DNA from: Ignavibacteria bacterium
GTDB lineage: Bacteria; Bacteroidota; Ignavibacteria; Ignavibacteriales; SURF-24
Assembly (NCBI GenBank): GCA_025612375.1
Contig: JAAXKN010000015.1
Coordinates: 1-64,000 of the forward strand
DNA length: 64,000 nucleotides
Direction of reading: 5' to 3'
The position numbers and the translations under genes are program-made. Under the pieces are notes generated by a model, which was given only the letters and a program-made list of their open reading frames with translations, did not search any database and was not told the origin of the DNA. Below are positions 44,187 through 51,561 of the stretch, piece by piece (positions within the stretch are counted from its first letter, which is position 1; each line of letters opens with the position of its first letter).

Positions 44187-44206
44187 AGTTCTGCCAAAAA
44201 ACAGAA
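44187..44206 (+). terminator. Weak hairpin after the BatA/vWA gene
   Basis: GTTCTG pairs with CAGAAC around eight A-rich bases, followed by ATGTGTTTT. It is short-stemmed and may end the upstream gene or form part of the hflX leader. Confidence 0.4.
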
Positions 44207-44230
44207 CATGTGTTTTAATGAAAGGTATCT

Positions 44231-45511
44231 ATGATAGAAAATCAAAAGAATACGACAGAAAAAGCAATTTTAGTTTCTCTTAATACAAGAGAATATTCAA
44301 AACAGGAGGTGGAAGAACACCTCGACGAGCTTGAAATGCTCGCCTCAACAGCAGGCGCGGACACGAGGATGAAGGTTATTCAGGACCGCGACAGGATTGA
44401 ACCTGCCTATTACCTGGGTAAAGGCAAGGCTGAGGAACTGGCGCAGCTGGTGGAATTTAACGATATTGACATAGTTATTTTTGATGACGACCTGACACCG
44501 GTGCAGGTAAGGAATCTTGAGAGGCTTGTAAATAAGAAAATTGTCGACCGCTCGGGTCTTATACTTGACATTTTTGCCACGCGCGCAAAGACGAGGGAGG
44601 CAAAAACACAGGTGGAACTGGCACAGCTTCAGTACATGCTGCCGAGGCTTACACGCGCCTGGACGCACTTAAGTAAGCAGTACGGAGGTATTGGAACCAA
44701 AGGTCCCGGTGAAACGCAGATTGAAACTGACCGCCGTATGATCCGCACACGCATCAGCATGCTGAAGGAAAAGCTGGAGAAAATTGAATCGCAGCGCCAG
44801 ACCAGGAGCGCAAACAGGAAGGATTTCTTCAGGGCGTCTCTTGTTGGCTACACCAACGCTGGCAAATCCACGCTTCTTAACCTTCTGACCAATGCTGGTG
44901 TACTGGCCGAAGACAAGCTTTTTGCAACGCTTGACTCGACAACGCGTTCCTTAAGGCTGGATAACGGGCAGACGATACTCCTTAGCGATACAGTAGGCTT
45001 TATACGCAAGCTGCCTCATCACCTTGTAGCTTCTTTTAAGAGCACATTAAATGAGGTAAGTGAAGCCGACGTCATACTGCACGTAATTGACGTTTCGCAC
45101 CCGTTTTTTGAGGATCATATTGCCGTTGTGGACCAGACATTAAAGGAACTGGGAGTTGAGAAAAAAGCCCAGATCAAGATCTTTAATAAGGTGGATGCCC
45201 TGGAGGACAAGACCCGTATCGATTACATACTGCGCAAATACATGAATGCCGTTTTTATTTCAGCCGAAAGAGGGATTAATATTAACGGGCTGAAGGATAA
45301 GATAAAATCTGTCATTGAAGAGGAATTTAAGGAGGAGACAGTCGAGCTGGAGCTAACAGATTCCAGGACGGTTGCAAAGATACACTCTCTTGCAGACGTC
45401 ATCAGTGCGACTTACGATGAGGACAGGATATTGATTAAATACAGGGCAAATGATGCCTCATCCAATAAAATAAAAAGAATACTGCATGAAAAGACCAATC
45501 ATGGAAGTTGA
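44231..45511 (+). CDS. hflX: GTPase HflX
   Basis: A ribosome-associated GTPase that splits stalled or hibernating ribosomes under stress. The N-terminal HflX domain (about 1-190) contains YYLGKGKAEELAQLVE, DDDLTPVQVRNLE and a coiled region with GGIGTKGPGETQIETDRR. The G domain follows: G1 GYTNAGKSTLLN, G2 DSTTRSL, G3 DTVGFIRKLPHHLVASFKSTL and G4 NKVD. At 426 residues it has the normal length. Its 3' end overlaps the start of the HAL-family gene by 26 bases, so the two are likely translated from one message. Confidence 0.96.
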   Translation: MIENQKNTTEKAILVSLNTREYSKQEVEEHLDELEMLASTAGADTRMKVIQDRDRIEPAYYLGKGKAEELAQLVEFNDIDIVIFDDDLTPVQVRNLERLVNKKIVDRSGLILDIFATRAKTREAKTQVELAQLQYMLPRLTRAWTHLSKQYGGIGTKGPGETQIETDRRMIRTRISMLKEKLEKIESQRQTRSANRKDFFRASLVGYTNAGKSTLLNLLTNAGVLAEDKLFATLDSTTRSLRLDNGQTILLSDTVGFIRKLPHHLVASFKSTLNEVSEADVILHVIDVSHPFFEDHIAVVDQTLKELGVEKKAQIKIFNKVDALEDKTRIDYILRKYMNAVFISAERGININGLKDKIKSVIEEEFKEETVELELTDSRTVAKIHSLADVISATYDEDRILIKYRANDASSNKIKRILHEKTNHGS

Positions 45512-47051
45512 CGGAAATTCCCTGAGCCTAAGTAAAATCGAACTTTTTCTCAGGGAAAATCCTCTTGTCCGCCTTTCTAAAGAATCAGAAAAGAAGGTAA
45601 AAAGGGCAAGAGCCTTAATTGAAAAGTGGGTTGAAAACGAAGAAGTGATTTACGGTGTTACAACCGGCTTCGGGGAATTTTCAAACGTCAGGATATCAAA
45701 AGAGGATCTTGCAAGCCTGCAGGAAAACCTCATCTTAAGCCATTCGGTAGGAACGGGAGAATATCTTCCCCCCTTCATAGTTAAAATAATGATGCTTCTT
45801 AGGGTAAACGCCCTTGCCAAGGGGCATTCCGGCATCAGGCTTTCAACGGTCAACCTTTTAATGGACATGATGAATAACAACATCATTCCGGTTGTTCCCT
45901 CGCAGGGTTCTGTAGGCTCCTCGGGCGACCTGGTGCAGCTTTCGCACCTTGTGCTTGCAATGATAGGAAAAGGGAGGGTCCAGGTAATTGAAGACGTGAT
46001 GAGTGATGGGGCAAAAAATGAGAAGATAATTCCGGCTTCAAAAGGGCTTAAGAAATTTGGGCTTGAAGCTGTAAGGCTTCAGGCAAAAGAAGGGCTGGCA
46101 CTCATTAACGGCACGCAGATGATGACTTCATTTGCCTCCTATATCGCGATTCAGGCAAAAAAACTGATCAAGACGGCAGACATCTCGGCCGCACTTACGC
46201 ACGAGGCCTTAAGGGCGACTGACCGCGCATTTGACCATAAGCTCCACGAGCTCAGGCCTTACCCGGGACAGATAGAAACCGCACAGAATATGCTTTTGCT
46301 AATTAAAGGAAGCGAGATCAGGAAGTCACACATTGCAGGCGACAAGAGGGTGCAGGATGCGTATTCATTAAGGTGCATACCGCAGATACACGGGGCTTCC
46401 AGGGACGCGATAAATTACGTCTGTTCAAGGGTTGAAATTGAGATCAACTCGGCTAATGATAATCCTCTAATTTTTCCCGAAGAAGAAGAGCACATTGAAG
46501 GGGGAAATTTCCACGGGCAGCCTATGGCGCTCCCGATGGACTTCATGTCCATAGCGCTCTCGGAGCTGGCAAATGTAAGTGAGAGAAGAATTGAGCGCAT
46601 GGTTAACGGCGCCTTAAGCGGGTTACCGAGGTTTCTGGCAACAAACGGAGGCTTAAATTCAGGCTTAATGATTGCGCAGTACACGGCGGCAAGCCTCGTT
46701 TCAGAGAACAAAGTTTTAAGCCATCCGGCAAGTGTGGATTCAATACCGACATCGGCCAACCAGGAGGACCACAACTCCATGGGCTCCATTGCAGCACAGA
46801 AGTGTTTCAGGATAATGCAGAACCTGCAGTCGGTTCTGGCCATTGAGCTCTTGACGGCCAGTCAGGCCATAGAATTTCACAAGCCGTTAAAGTGCGGGAT
46901 GGGTACGGCAATAGCATATAATGAAGTAAGGAAAGTTGTACCCCCGATGGAGCGCGACCGTGTTTTGTATGATGACGTGCAGAAGGTACTCTCTTTAATC
47001 AGGAGTGACACCGTGCTTAATAGTGTTGAAGCAAAGATTAAGCTCAACTGA
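45486..47051 (+). CDS. hutH: Aromatic amino acid lyase family protein, probably histidine ammonia-lyase
   Basis: HAL/PAL/TAL lyases remove ammonia from His or aromatic amino acids using an MIO group made from an internal Ala-Ser-Gly. Family features are YGVTTGFGEFSN with the catalytic Tyr, LILSHSVGTG, GSVGSSGDLVQLSH, ALTHEALRATDRAFD, QDAYSLRCIPQIHGA and SANQEDHNSMGS. NQEDH favours histidine ammonia-lyase. The MIO triad reads Ser145-Ser146-Gly147 instead of Ala-Ser-Gly, and the usual EDHVSM is EDHNSM, so activity and substrate should be treated as open. No hutU, hutI or hutG lies nearby. ATG 45486 overlaps hflX; ATG 45501 is an alternative start. Confidence 0.88.
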   Translation: MKRPIMEVDGNSLSLSKIELFLRENPLVRLSKESEKKVKRARALIEKWVENEEVIYGVTTGFGEFSNVRISKEDLASLQENLILSHSVGTGEYLPPFIVKIMMLLRVNALAKGHSGIRLSTVNLLMDMMNNNIIPVVPSQGSVGSSGDLVQLSHLVLAMIGKGRVQVIEDVMSDGAKNEKIIPASKGLKKFGLEAVRLQAKEGLALINGTQMMTSFASYIAIQAKKLIKTADISAALTHEALRATDRAFDHKLHELRPYPGQIETAQNMLLLIKGSEIRKSHIAGDKRVQDAYSLRCIPQIHGASRDAINYVCSRVEIEINSANDNPLIFPEEEEHIEGGNFHGQPMALPMDFMSIALSELANVSERRIERMVNGALSGLPRFLATNGGLNSGLMIAQYTAASLVSENKVLSHPASVDSIPTSANQEDHNSMGSIAAQKCFRIMQNLQSVLAIELLTASQAIEFHKPLKCGMGTAIAYNEVRKVVPPMERDRVLYDDVQKVLSLIRSDTVLNSVEAKIKLN

Positions 47052-47065
47052 CATTTCAAATCAAG

Positions 47066-47085
47066 GCGGGAGCGAAGGCTCCCGC
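47066..47085 (+). terminator. Hairpin after the HAL-family gene
   Basis: GCGGGAGC pairs perfectly with GCTCCCGC around a GAAG tetraloop, 15 bases after the stop codon. No strong T-run follows, so it may be a weak or factor-assisted terminator. Confidence 0.5.
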
Positions 47086-47199
47086 ATAATCAAATCCGCA
47101 TTCTGAATTACCCAATGAAACCGGTATTGGTGATGTACCTGTTTATACATGCTCAGCTTCCTAACACCCGGAGTTAATTGGGCTTGATTTTGCCTAAAT

Positions 47200-47226
47200 T
47201 AACCTGTACATTAGTACTGTACAGGT
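47200..47226. promoter_or_regulatory. Palindromic operator candidate of the toxin-antitoxin operon
   Basis: AACCTGTACA and TGTACAGGTT form a perfect ten-base inverted repeat with seven bases between, and the spacer adds another GTAC core. It ends 56 bases before the antitoxin ATG. Phd/YefM antitoxins repress their own operons by binding such palindromes, so this is the likely autoregulatory site. Confidence 0.7.
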
Positions 47227-47282
47227 TGGCAGCTGCACACAGCATCATTATTATTTTATGTAAGTTGGATAAGGGGTTTAAT

Positions 47283-47576
47283 ATGAGGTCTACTTTGACA
47301 TATACGCAGGCGAGGGCAAATTTCGCCAAGCTTTGCAATACTGTTACAGATGATCAGGAGATCGTTGTTATAACACGCCGTAATGCAGAACCTGTGGCTA
47401 TGATATCGGCTTCGGAATTATCGGGACTTATCGAGACGGCTCACCTTCTGCGTTCGCCTAAAAATGCAGAAAGACTCTTCAGTGCGCTCGAAAGGGCAAA
47501 GTCGGAGAATGTTAAACCACAGTCTCTTAAGGAATTTATGGCAGAGATAAAAATTGACGAAGAAAAGCGCAGGTAG
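47283..47576 (+). CDS. Type II antitoxin, Phd/YefM family
   Basis: A 97-residue protein with the Phd/YefM DNA-binding and dimer fold: RSTLTYTQARANFAKLCNTV at the start, then EIVVITRRNAEPVAMISASELSGLIET. A charged C-terminal tail (FMAEIKIDEEKRR) would wrap the toxin. The ATG at 47283 follows AAGGGG; an upstream ATG at 47178 would translate through the palindrome and is rejected. The stop overlaps the toxin start by 23 bases, typical of coupled toxin-antitoxin pairs. It neutralises the adjacent YoeB-like toxin and should repress the operon. Confidence 0.92.
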   Translation: MRSTLTYTQARANFAKLCNTVTDDQEIVVITRRNAEPVAMISASELSGLIETAHLLRSPKNAERLFSALERAKSENVKPQSLKEFMAEIKIDEEKRR

Positions 47577-47835
47577 AAACCGGGAAGCCGTATTTCAGGA
47601 CGAGTTCCGCGAAGACCTCATCTGGTGGGTTGAGCAGGACCGGAAGACGGCCCTGAAAATATTGAGGCTTATTGAAGAAATCCTAAAAACTCCCTTTGAA
47701 GGCAAAGGTAAACCGGAAGCTCTCAAGTACGGGCTTGCCGGCTGCTGGTCGCGCAGAATTACGCAGGAGCACAGAATTGTTTATCTTGTCCGGGATGACA
47801 GGATAGATTTCCTGCAGGCAAGATATCATTATTGA
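47554..47835 (+). CDS. yoeB: Type II toxin, YoeB/Txe family mRNA interferase
   Basis: A ribosome-dependent mRNA endonuclease that cuts messages in the A site. At 93 residues it shows the YoeB pattern: VFQDEFREDLIWWVEQDRKT, KILRLIEEILKTPFEGKGKPEAL (with the catalytic Glu), WSRRITQEHRIVYLV (with the catalytic Arg) and a C-terminal RYHY, where the last His and Tyr are catalytic. All key residues are present, so the toxin looks active. It overlaps the antitoxin gene upstream. Confidence 0.94.
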   Translation: MTKKSAGRNREAVFQDEFREDLIWWVEQDRKTALKILRLIEEILKTPFEGKGKPEALKYGLAGCWSRRITQEHRIVYLVRDDRIDFLQARYHY

Positions 47836-48067
47836 AGAAAAACCGCTCCTTAAATCCGGCAGTAAAATTAAGGTACGTCCGGCCCTTCCCGGTTACGGGA
47901 TGTTTTAAAGTTCCACCCATGTTATGCATAATTTTCAGCACCCGTTGAACCCGATTTCAACCTTATAAATTCTCATGCGGCTTGTTAAATTATATCTGGA
48001 AGCAGCTTCAAAGGACTAATGTATCCTTTGGGGCTGTAAAGTTTCTTCAATAAATTGAGAGAAAGGA

Positions 48068-49501
48068 ATGAAAACGCATGAGAAAACTTTTAGCTTTTCC
48101 GGTTGGCCTGGATTCTTAGCAGTACTGCTCTTAACAATTTTAATTATTATTCTTCAGGGCTGCAGCGATAAGCCCACGTCCCCTGTAGATCCCGCAGGCT
48201 CCAAAGCAGGAGCCGGAACGCACGGCGGCAATCTGAAAACAATACTTATTCCTTCAGCCTCGGCCTATAAACTGCCTCCCCCGCCAGAGAAAAATTCATT
48301 GAAGGCTATAGATGAGCTTAATCAGCTTAAAGCGTATCAGCTTAAGAAAACACAGAGCCTCAACAATATTATTGAATACTGGGATGGCCTGGCCATTATC
48401 CGCTGGAATGAGATTACAAGACACCTCGTCATAAAAAACAGCACCAACCCGCCTCTGGCATCCAGGGCATACGCACTTTTAAGCACGGCGCAGTATGACG
48501 CTTTAATTGCCGCATGGTACAACAAGGACATTTATCTCAGGGAATCTCCCCCGGGAAGCTCATCCGAACCCTGCTACCCATGTGAGCAGGCAGTTATTGC
48601 TTCTGTCTCAAGGCGCGTCTTAAGCTATCTCTTTCCTAAAGACATAGACAGCATTAACTATTGGGCCACTCAGGAAATAAGCTCTCAGCTTTATACGGGA
48701 AAGAATTTCCCGAGCGACATAACGGCCGGAGACACTCTTGGGGCAATAATTTCAAGTGTATTCATCAGCTACGCTATGCAGGACGGGCATGACGCGGTCT
48801 GGACGGGCACAATGCCCATTTTCCCGGGCTGCTGGTTCAGCAGCATGAACCCTCCGCAGAAGCCGTTGCTCCCAATGTGGGGCAAGGTAAGATCATGGCT
48901 TATGACTTCACTTCCGCCACTGGCACCACCTCCAATATTCGGATCTGACCAGTTTAAGGCGGCTCTGGCCGAAGTAAAAAAGATTTCAGACACCAGGACG
49001 GATGAACAGCTGAGAATTGCAAAATTCTGGTCCGACGGCGCCGGGACCGCGACGCCTCCGGGGCACTGGAATGAAATTGCCAGCAACTATATCAAAACAA
49101 AGAACATGAGTGAATTTAAGACCGCAAGGGCTCTTGCGCTCATGAATATGGCAATAATGGATGCAGGAATCTGCTGCTGGGACGCAAAGTATACGTACTG
49201 GTATATCAGGCCCTCGCAGGTGGATACAACTATAACTACGCCTGTGGGCCTGCCTAACTTCCCGTCATATACCTCTGGGCACTCAAGCTTCTCCGGGGCT
49301 GCACATACGGTTCTGGGATACCTTTTCCCTGAAAAGGCTGATGAATTTAAGAAGATGGCCGAAGAGGCCGCAATCTCCAGGCTCTACGGCGGAATCCATT
49401 ACCGCTTCGACAGCGATATGGGTCTTGAAAGCGGAAGAGCTGTTGGAAACCTTGCCGTGCTGAGGGGATTAACAGACGGATTTGAGGGATGGAATTTTTA
49501 A
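48068..49501 (+). CDS. Vanadium-dependent haloperoxidase/PAP2-like lipoprotein
   Basis: A lipoprotein signal peptide (VLLLTILIIILQGC, Cys near residue 32) leads into an all-helical domain related to vanadium haloperoxidases and PAP2 acid phosphatases. The three anion-binding motifs are present: Lys and Arg in KYTYWYIRPSQ, PSYTSGHSSFSGA with the SGH, and SRLYGGIHYRFD with the Arg and His. Whether it binds vanadate or acts as a phosphatase cannot be told from these residues alone. Location is the cell envelope, facing out. A single gene; its 3' end meets flhG. Confidence 0.88.
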   Translation: MKTHEKTFSFSGWPGFLAVLLLTILIIILQGCSDKPTSPVDPAGSKAGAGTHGGNLKTILIPSASAYKLPPPPEKNSLKAIDELNQLKAYQLKKTQSLNNIIEYWDGLAIIRWNEITRHLVIKNSTNPPLASRAYALLSTAQYDALIAAWYNKDIYLRESPPGSSSEPCYPCEQAVIASVSRRVLSYLFPKDIDSINYWATQEISSQLYTGKNFPSDITAGDTLGAIISSVFISYAMQDGHDAVWTGTMPIFPGCWFSSMNPPQKPLLPMWGKVRSWLMTSLPPLAPPPIFGSDQFKAALAEVKKISDTRTDEQLRIAKFWSDGAGTATPPGHWNEIASNYIKTKNMSEFKTARALALMNMAIMDAGICCWDAKYTYWYIRPSQVDTTITTPVGLPNFPSYTSGHSSFSGAAHTVLGYLFPEKADEFKKMAEEAAISRLYGGIHYRFDSDMGLESGRAVGNLAVLRGLTDGFEGWNF

Positions 49502-49522
49502 CTCAGTCATTAAAGGCCCGGG

Positions 49523-50362
49523 CTAAAAACCTGTGGCCTTTAGCTGCTGCTGTCTTAATTTCTGGACAAGTCCCTGTGCAAGTTTAATGATCTGAAGTGA
49601 AGTTTTTGAGCGAGGATATTTTCTTATATAAAGCTCCTGCGCCATAATGGCTTTTGTTACCATCTGGTCGTGCCCCACAAAGCCGAGTGAATAAACGTTT
49701 TCCTTCAGGAAGTGTTCGGCAGCCTTGCTGAGGTTCAGGTAAGCCGTTGATGCTTCTTCTTCAGAAAAGCATTTGTTTATGACTGCAAAGTTAGGTGTAG
49801 CTGATCCGTTCATGTGCATGAGTTTTACAATTACATAAGCGTCCATTATTGCCGTGGGTTCGGCGTTAAGGACAATAACGTTCGCGTGCACCTGGCTTAG
49901 AATATGAATTATCTCGTCTCCGGCGCCGGCGCCGATGTCGAGCAGCACATAATCATACTCGCGGCATAAGTCCTTTACCTCCTCTATGAGGTAATCCAGG
50001 AGGTGGTCGCTCTGGATGGGGTAGTCGGCTTTACCTGATTCTCCGAATATGAAGTGGAGGCTCGGCTCATAGCGTGTAATAAGCTCCTTAAGAGAATTCC
50101 TGTGCAGGAGAAAATTTAATAGCGTCTTCTCGGGCCTCAGGTTCAGCATTATATTGATATTGGAAAGATTTGAATCGAGGTCTATCAAAAGCACCTTCTT
50201 ACCAATTCTTGAAAGGGCGTAGGCTGTATTAAGGGAAACAAATGTCTTCCCCGTTCCCCCCTTGCCTGAGCTGAATGAGATTATCTTTCCTTTTCCTTCG
50301 GGTTTCTTCTCCTGTGCCTTCAGGCGCTGAAGTTCAAGTAATCTTTCCGTCTGTCCGATCAT
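49523..50362 (-). CDS. flhG: Flagellar number/placement ATPase FlhG (MinD-like)
   Basis: A MinD/ParA-type ATPase that works with FlhF to set flagellar number and position at the membrane. The deviant Walker A is SFSSGKGGTGKT, followed by KKVLLIDLDSNLSNINIML and YDYVLLDIGAGAGDEII. The N-terminus (RLLELQRLKAQEKKPEGK) resembles the FlhF-activating DQAxxLR region of FlhG. Last gene of the flagellar operon, overlapping flhF by four bases. No sigma factor gene (fliA/whiG) follows. Confidence 0.93.
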   Translation of the reverse strand: MIGQTERLLELQRLKAQEKKPEGKGKIISFSSGKGGTGKTFVSLNTAYALSRIGKKVLLIDLDSNLSNINIMLNLRPEKTLLNFLLHRNSLKELITRYEPSLHFIFGESGKADYPIQSDHLLDYLIEEVKDLCREYDYVLLDIGAGAGDEIIHILSQVHANVIVLNAEPTAIMDAYVIVKLMHMNGSATPNFAVINKCFSEEEASTAYLNLSKAAEHFLKENVYSLGFVGHDQMVTKAIMAQELYIRKYPRSKTSLQIIKLAQGLVQKLRQQQLKATGF

Positions 50363-51561
50363 TTGCTGATCTTCCCGGTATAGATCATGTTTGCAATAAA
50401 CTGCGGGTCTGCGGCTATTATGTCATCCGGAATTATCTGTCCGTTTGTAAGATACTTTATGGGCACGTTAAAATTAGCCGTTACGTTCAGTATATTGCCG
50501 AATGAGACCGCCTCATCAAGCTTTGTAAAGACAACGCCGTTATAGTTTAGGACCCTGAACTTTTGAGCCACGTCCAGAATGTTCTTTGTTGTGCTTGTGG
50601 TGCTTAAGACCAGGTAGACCTCGTCGACTTTTGTAGATGCGAGGAAGCGGCTGGTCTCCTTAAGGAGGCCCGAGTTGTTCTGGCTTCTTCCCGCGGTATC
50701 TATAAATACAATGTCTTTTTTCCTGAACTCTGCAATGAGCCCCGGGATCTCCTGCGGCTCATAGGCCACTCTCATTTCAATGTTGCTGATTTCGGAGAAT
50801 ATCTTAAGCTGGTCGATTGCGCCCAGGCGGAACGTATCGAGCGAAATAAGCCCTATATTAAGGTTATGCAGTATTTTTGAAATTACAGCGAGCTTTGCTA
50901 TGCAGGTTGTTTTGCCGACACCCGTGGGGCCGACAAGAGCAATTACTTTTGTCTTCTGCTTTTTCTGCACCTCAAAGGCGGAGGTCGGTATCATGGAGCT
51001 TATTGTCGAAATCACGTAGCTGTCTATATTCGAAGGCTGCAGAAATTCCGTGTATTTGCCGAGCTGGTCTATTATGGCGTCAACTATGGTTTTCTGCACT
51101 TCCCTTGCAATAAGCGTGTCCGATATTTCATTAAGCTCGCGCTCAAGCGCATCTTTCTTATTTTCCTTTTTCAGAGTGGCAGCTTTTGCCGAGGGTGCCT
51201 TCTGAAGAGGATCCTTGGCCTTCATGATCCGGCTTTTCAGATCCTGGAGTCCTGCATCCTTATCAGGGGGCAGGTAAACTTTTTCTGAAAGCTCCTGAAG
51301 CTCCTCGGCAAAAGTCCTCGTCTTGGCCTGAGGTTTAGCCGGGCTCTGGGCTTTGGGGGCTTTAGCAGGCGGCACGGCTGCCTTCGACCTGTCGTAATCA
51401 TCCTCCACGCCCGCCGTCAGCTCAAAGACTCTTTTGTGGCCGTAGCGCGGGTCGTCATCAATAATTCTTGTGCTGAGTACTATGGCATCGCTGCCCAGCT
51501 CATCTTTCATTTTCTGTGAAGCTTCTTTGAGGGTAAGTGCGATGTACTTTTTAATTTGCAT
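50359..51561 (-). CDS. flhF: Flagellar SRP-like GTPase FlhF
   Basis: Targets early flagellar parts to the right site on the membrane. It has a basic N-terminal B domain, beginning MQIKKYIALTLKEASQKMKD, with a Pro/Lys-rich linker (about 60-130). The N and G domains of the SRP GTPase follow: ALVGPTGVGKTTCIAKLA, SLDTFRLGAIDQL, VFIDTAGRSQNN and VFTKLDEAVSFGNIL. ATG 51561 is preferred over TTG 51567; AGAGG precedes it. It overlaps the end of flhA by 11 bases. Confidence 0.95.
   Translation of the reverse strand: MQIKKYIALTLKEASQKMKDELGSDAIVLSTRIIDDDPRYGHKRVFELTAGVEDDYDRSKAAVPPAKAPKAQSPAKPQAKTRTFAEELQELSEKVYLPPDKDAGLQDLKSRIMKAKDPLQKAPSAKAATLKKENKKDALERELNEISDTLIAREVQKTIVDAIIDQLGKYTEFLQPSNIDSYVISTISSMIPTSAFEVQKKQKTKVIALVGPTGVGKTTCIAKLAVISKILHNLNIGLISLDTFRLGAIDQLKIFSEISNIEMRVAYEPQEIPGLIAEFRKKDIVFIDTAGRSQNNSGLLKETSRFLASTKVDEVYLVLSTTSTTKNILDVAQKFRVLNYNGVVFTKLDEAVSFGNILNVTANFNVPIKYLTNGQIIPDDIIAADPQFIANMIYTGKISK

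Noticed and set aside
47178..47282. Longer N-terminus for the antitoxin
   Set aside because: It would translate through the palindrome and adds no domain; ATG 47283 has the ribosome binding site.
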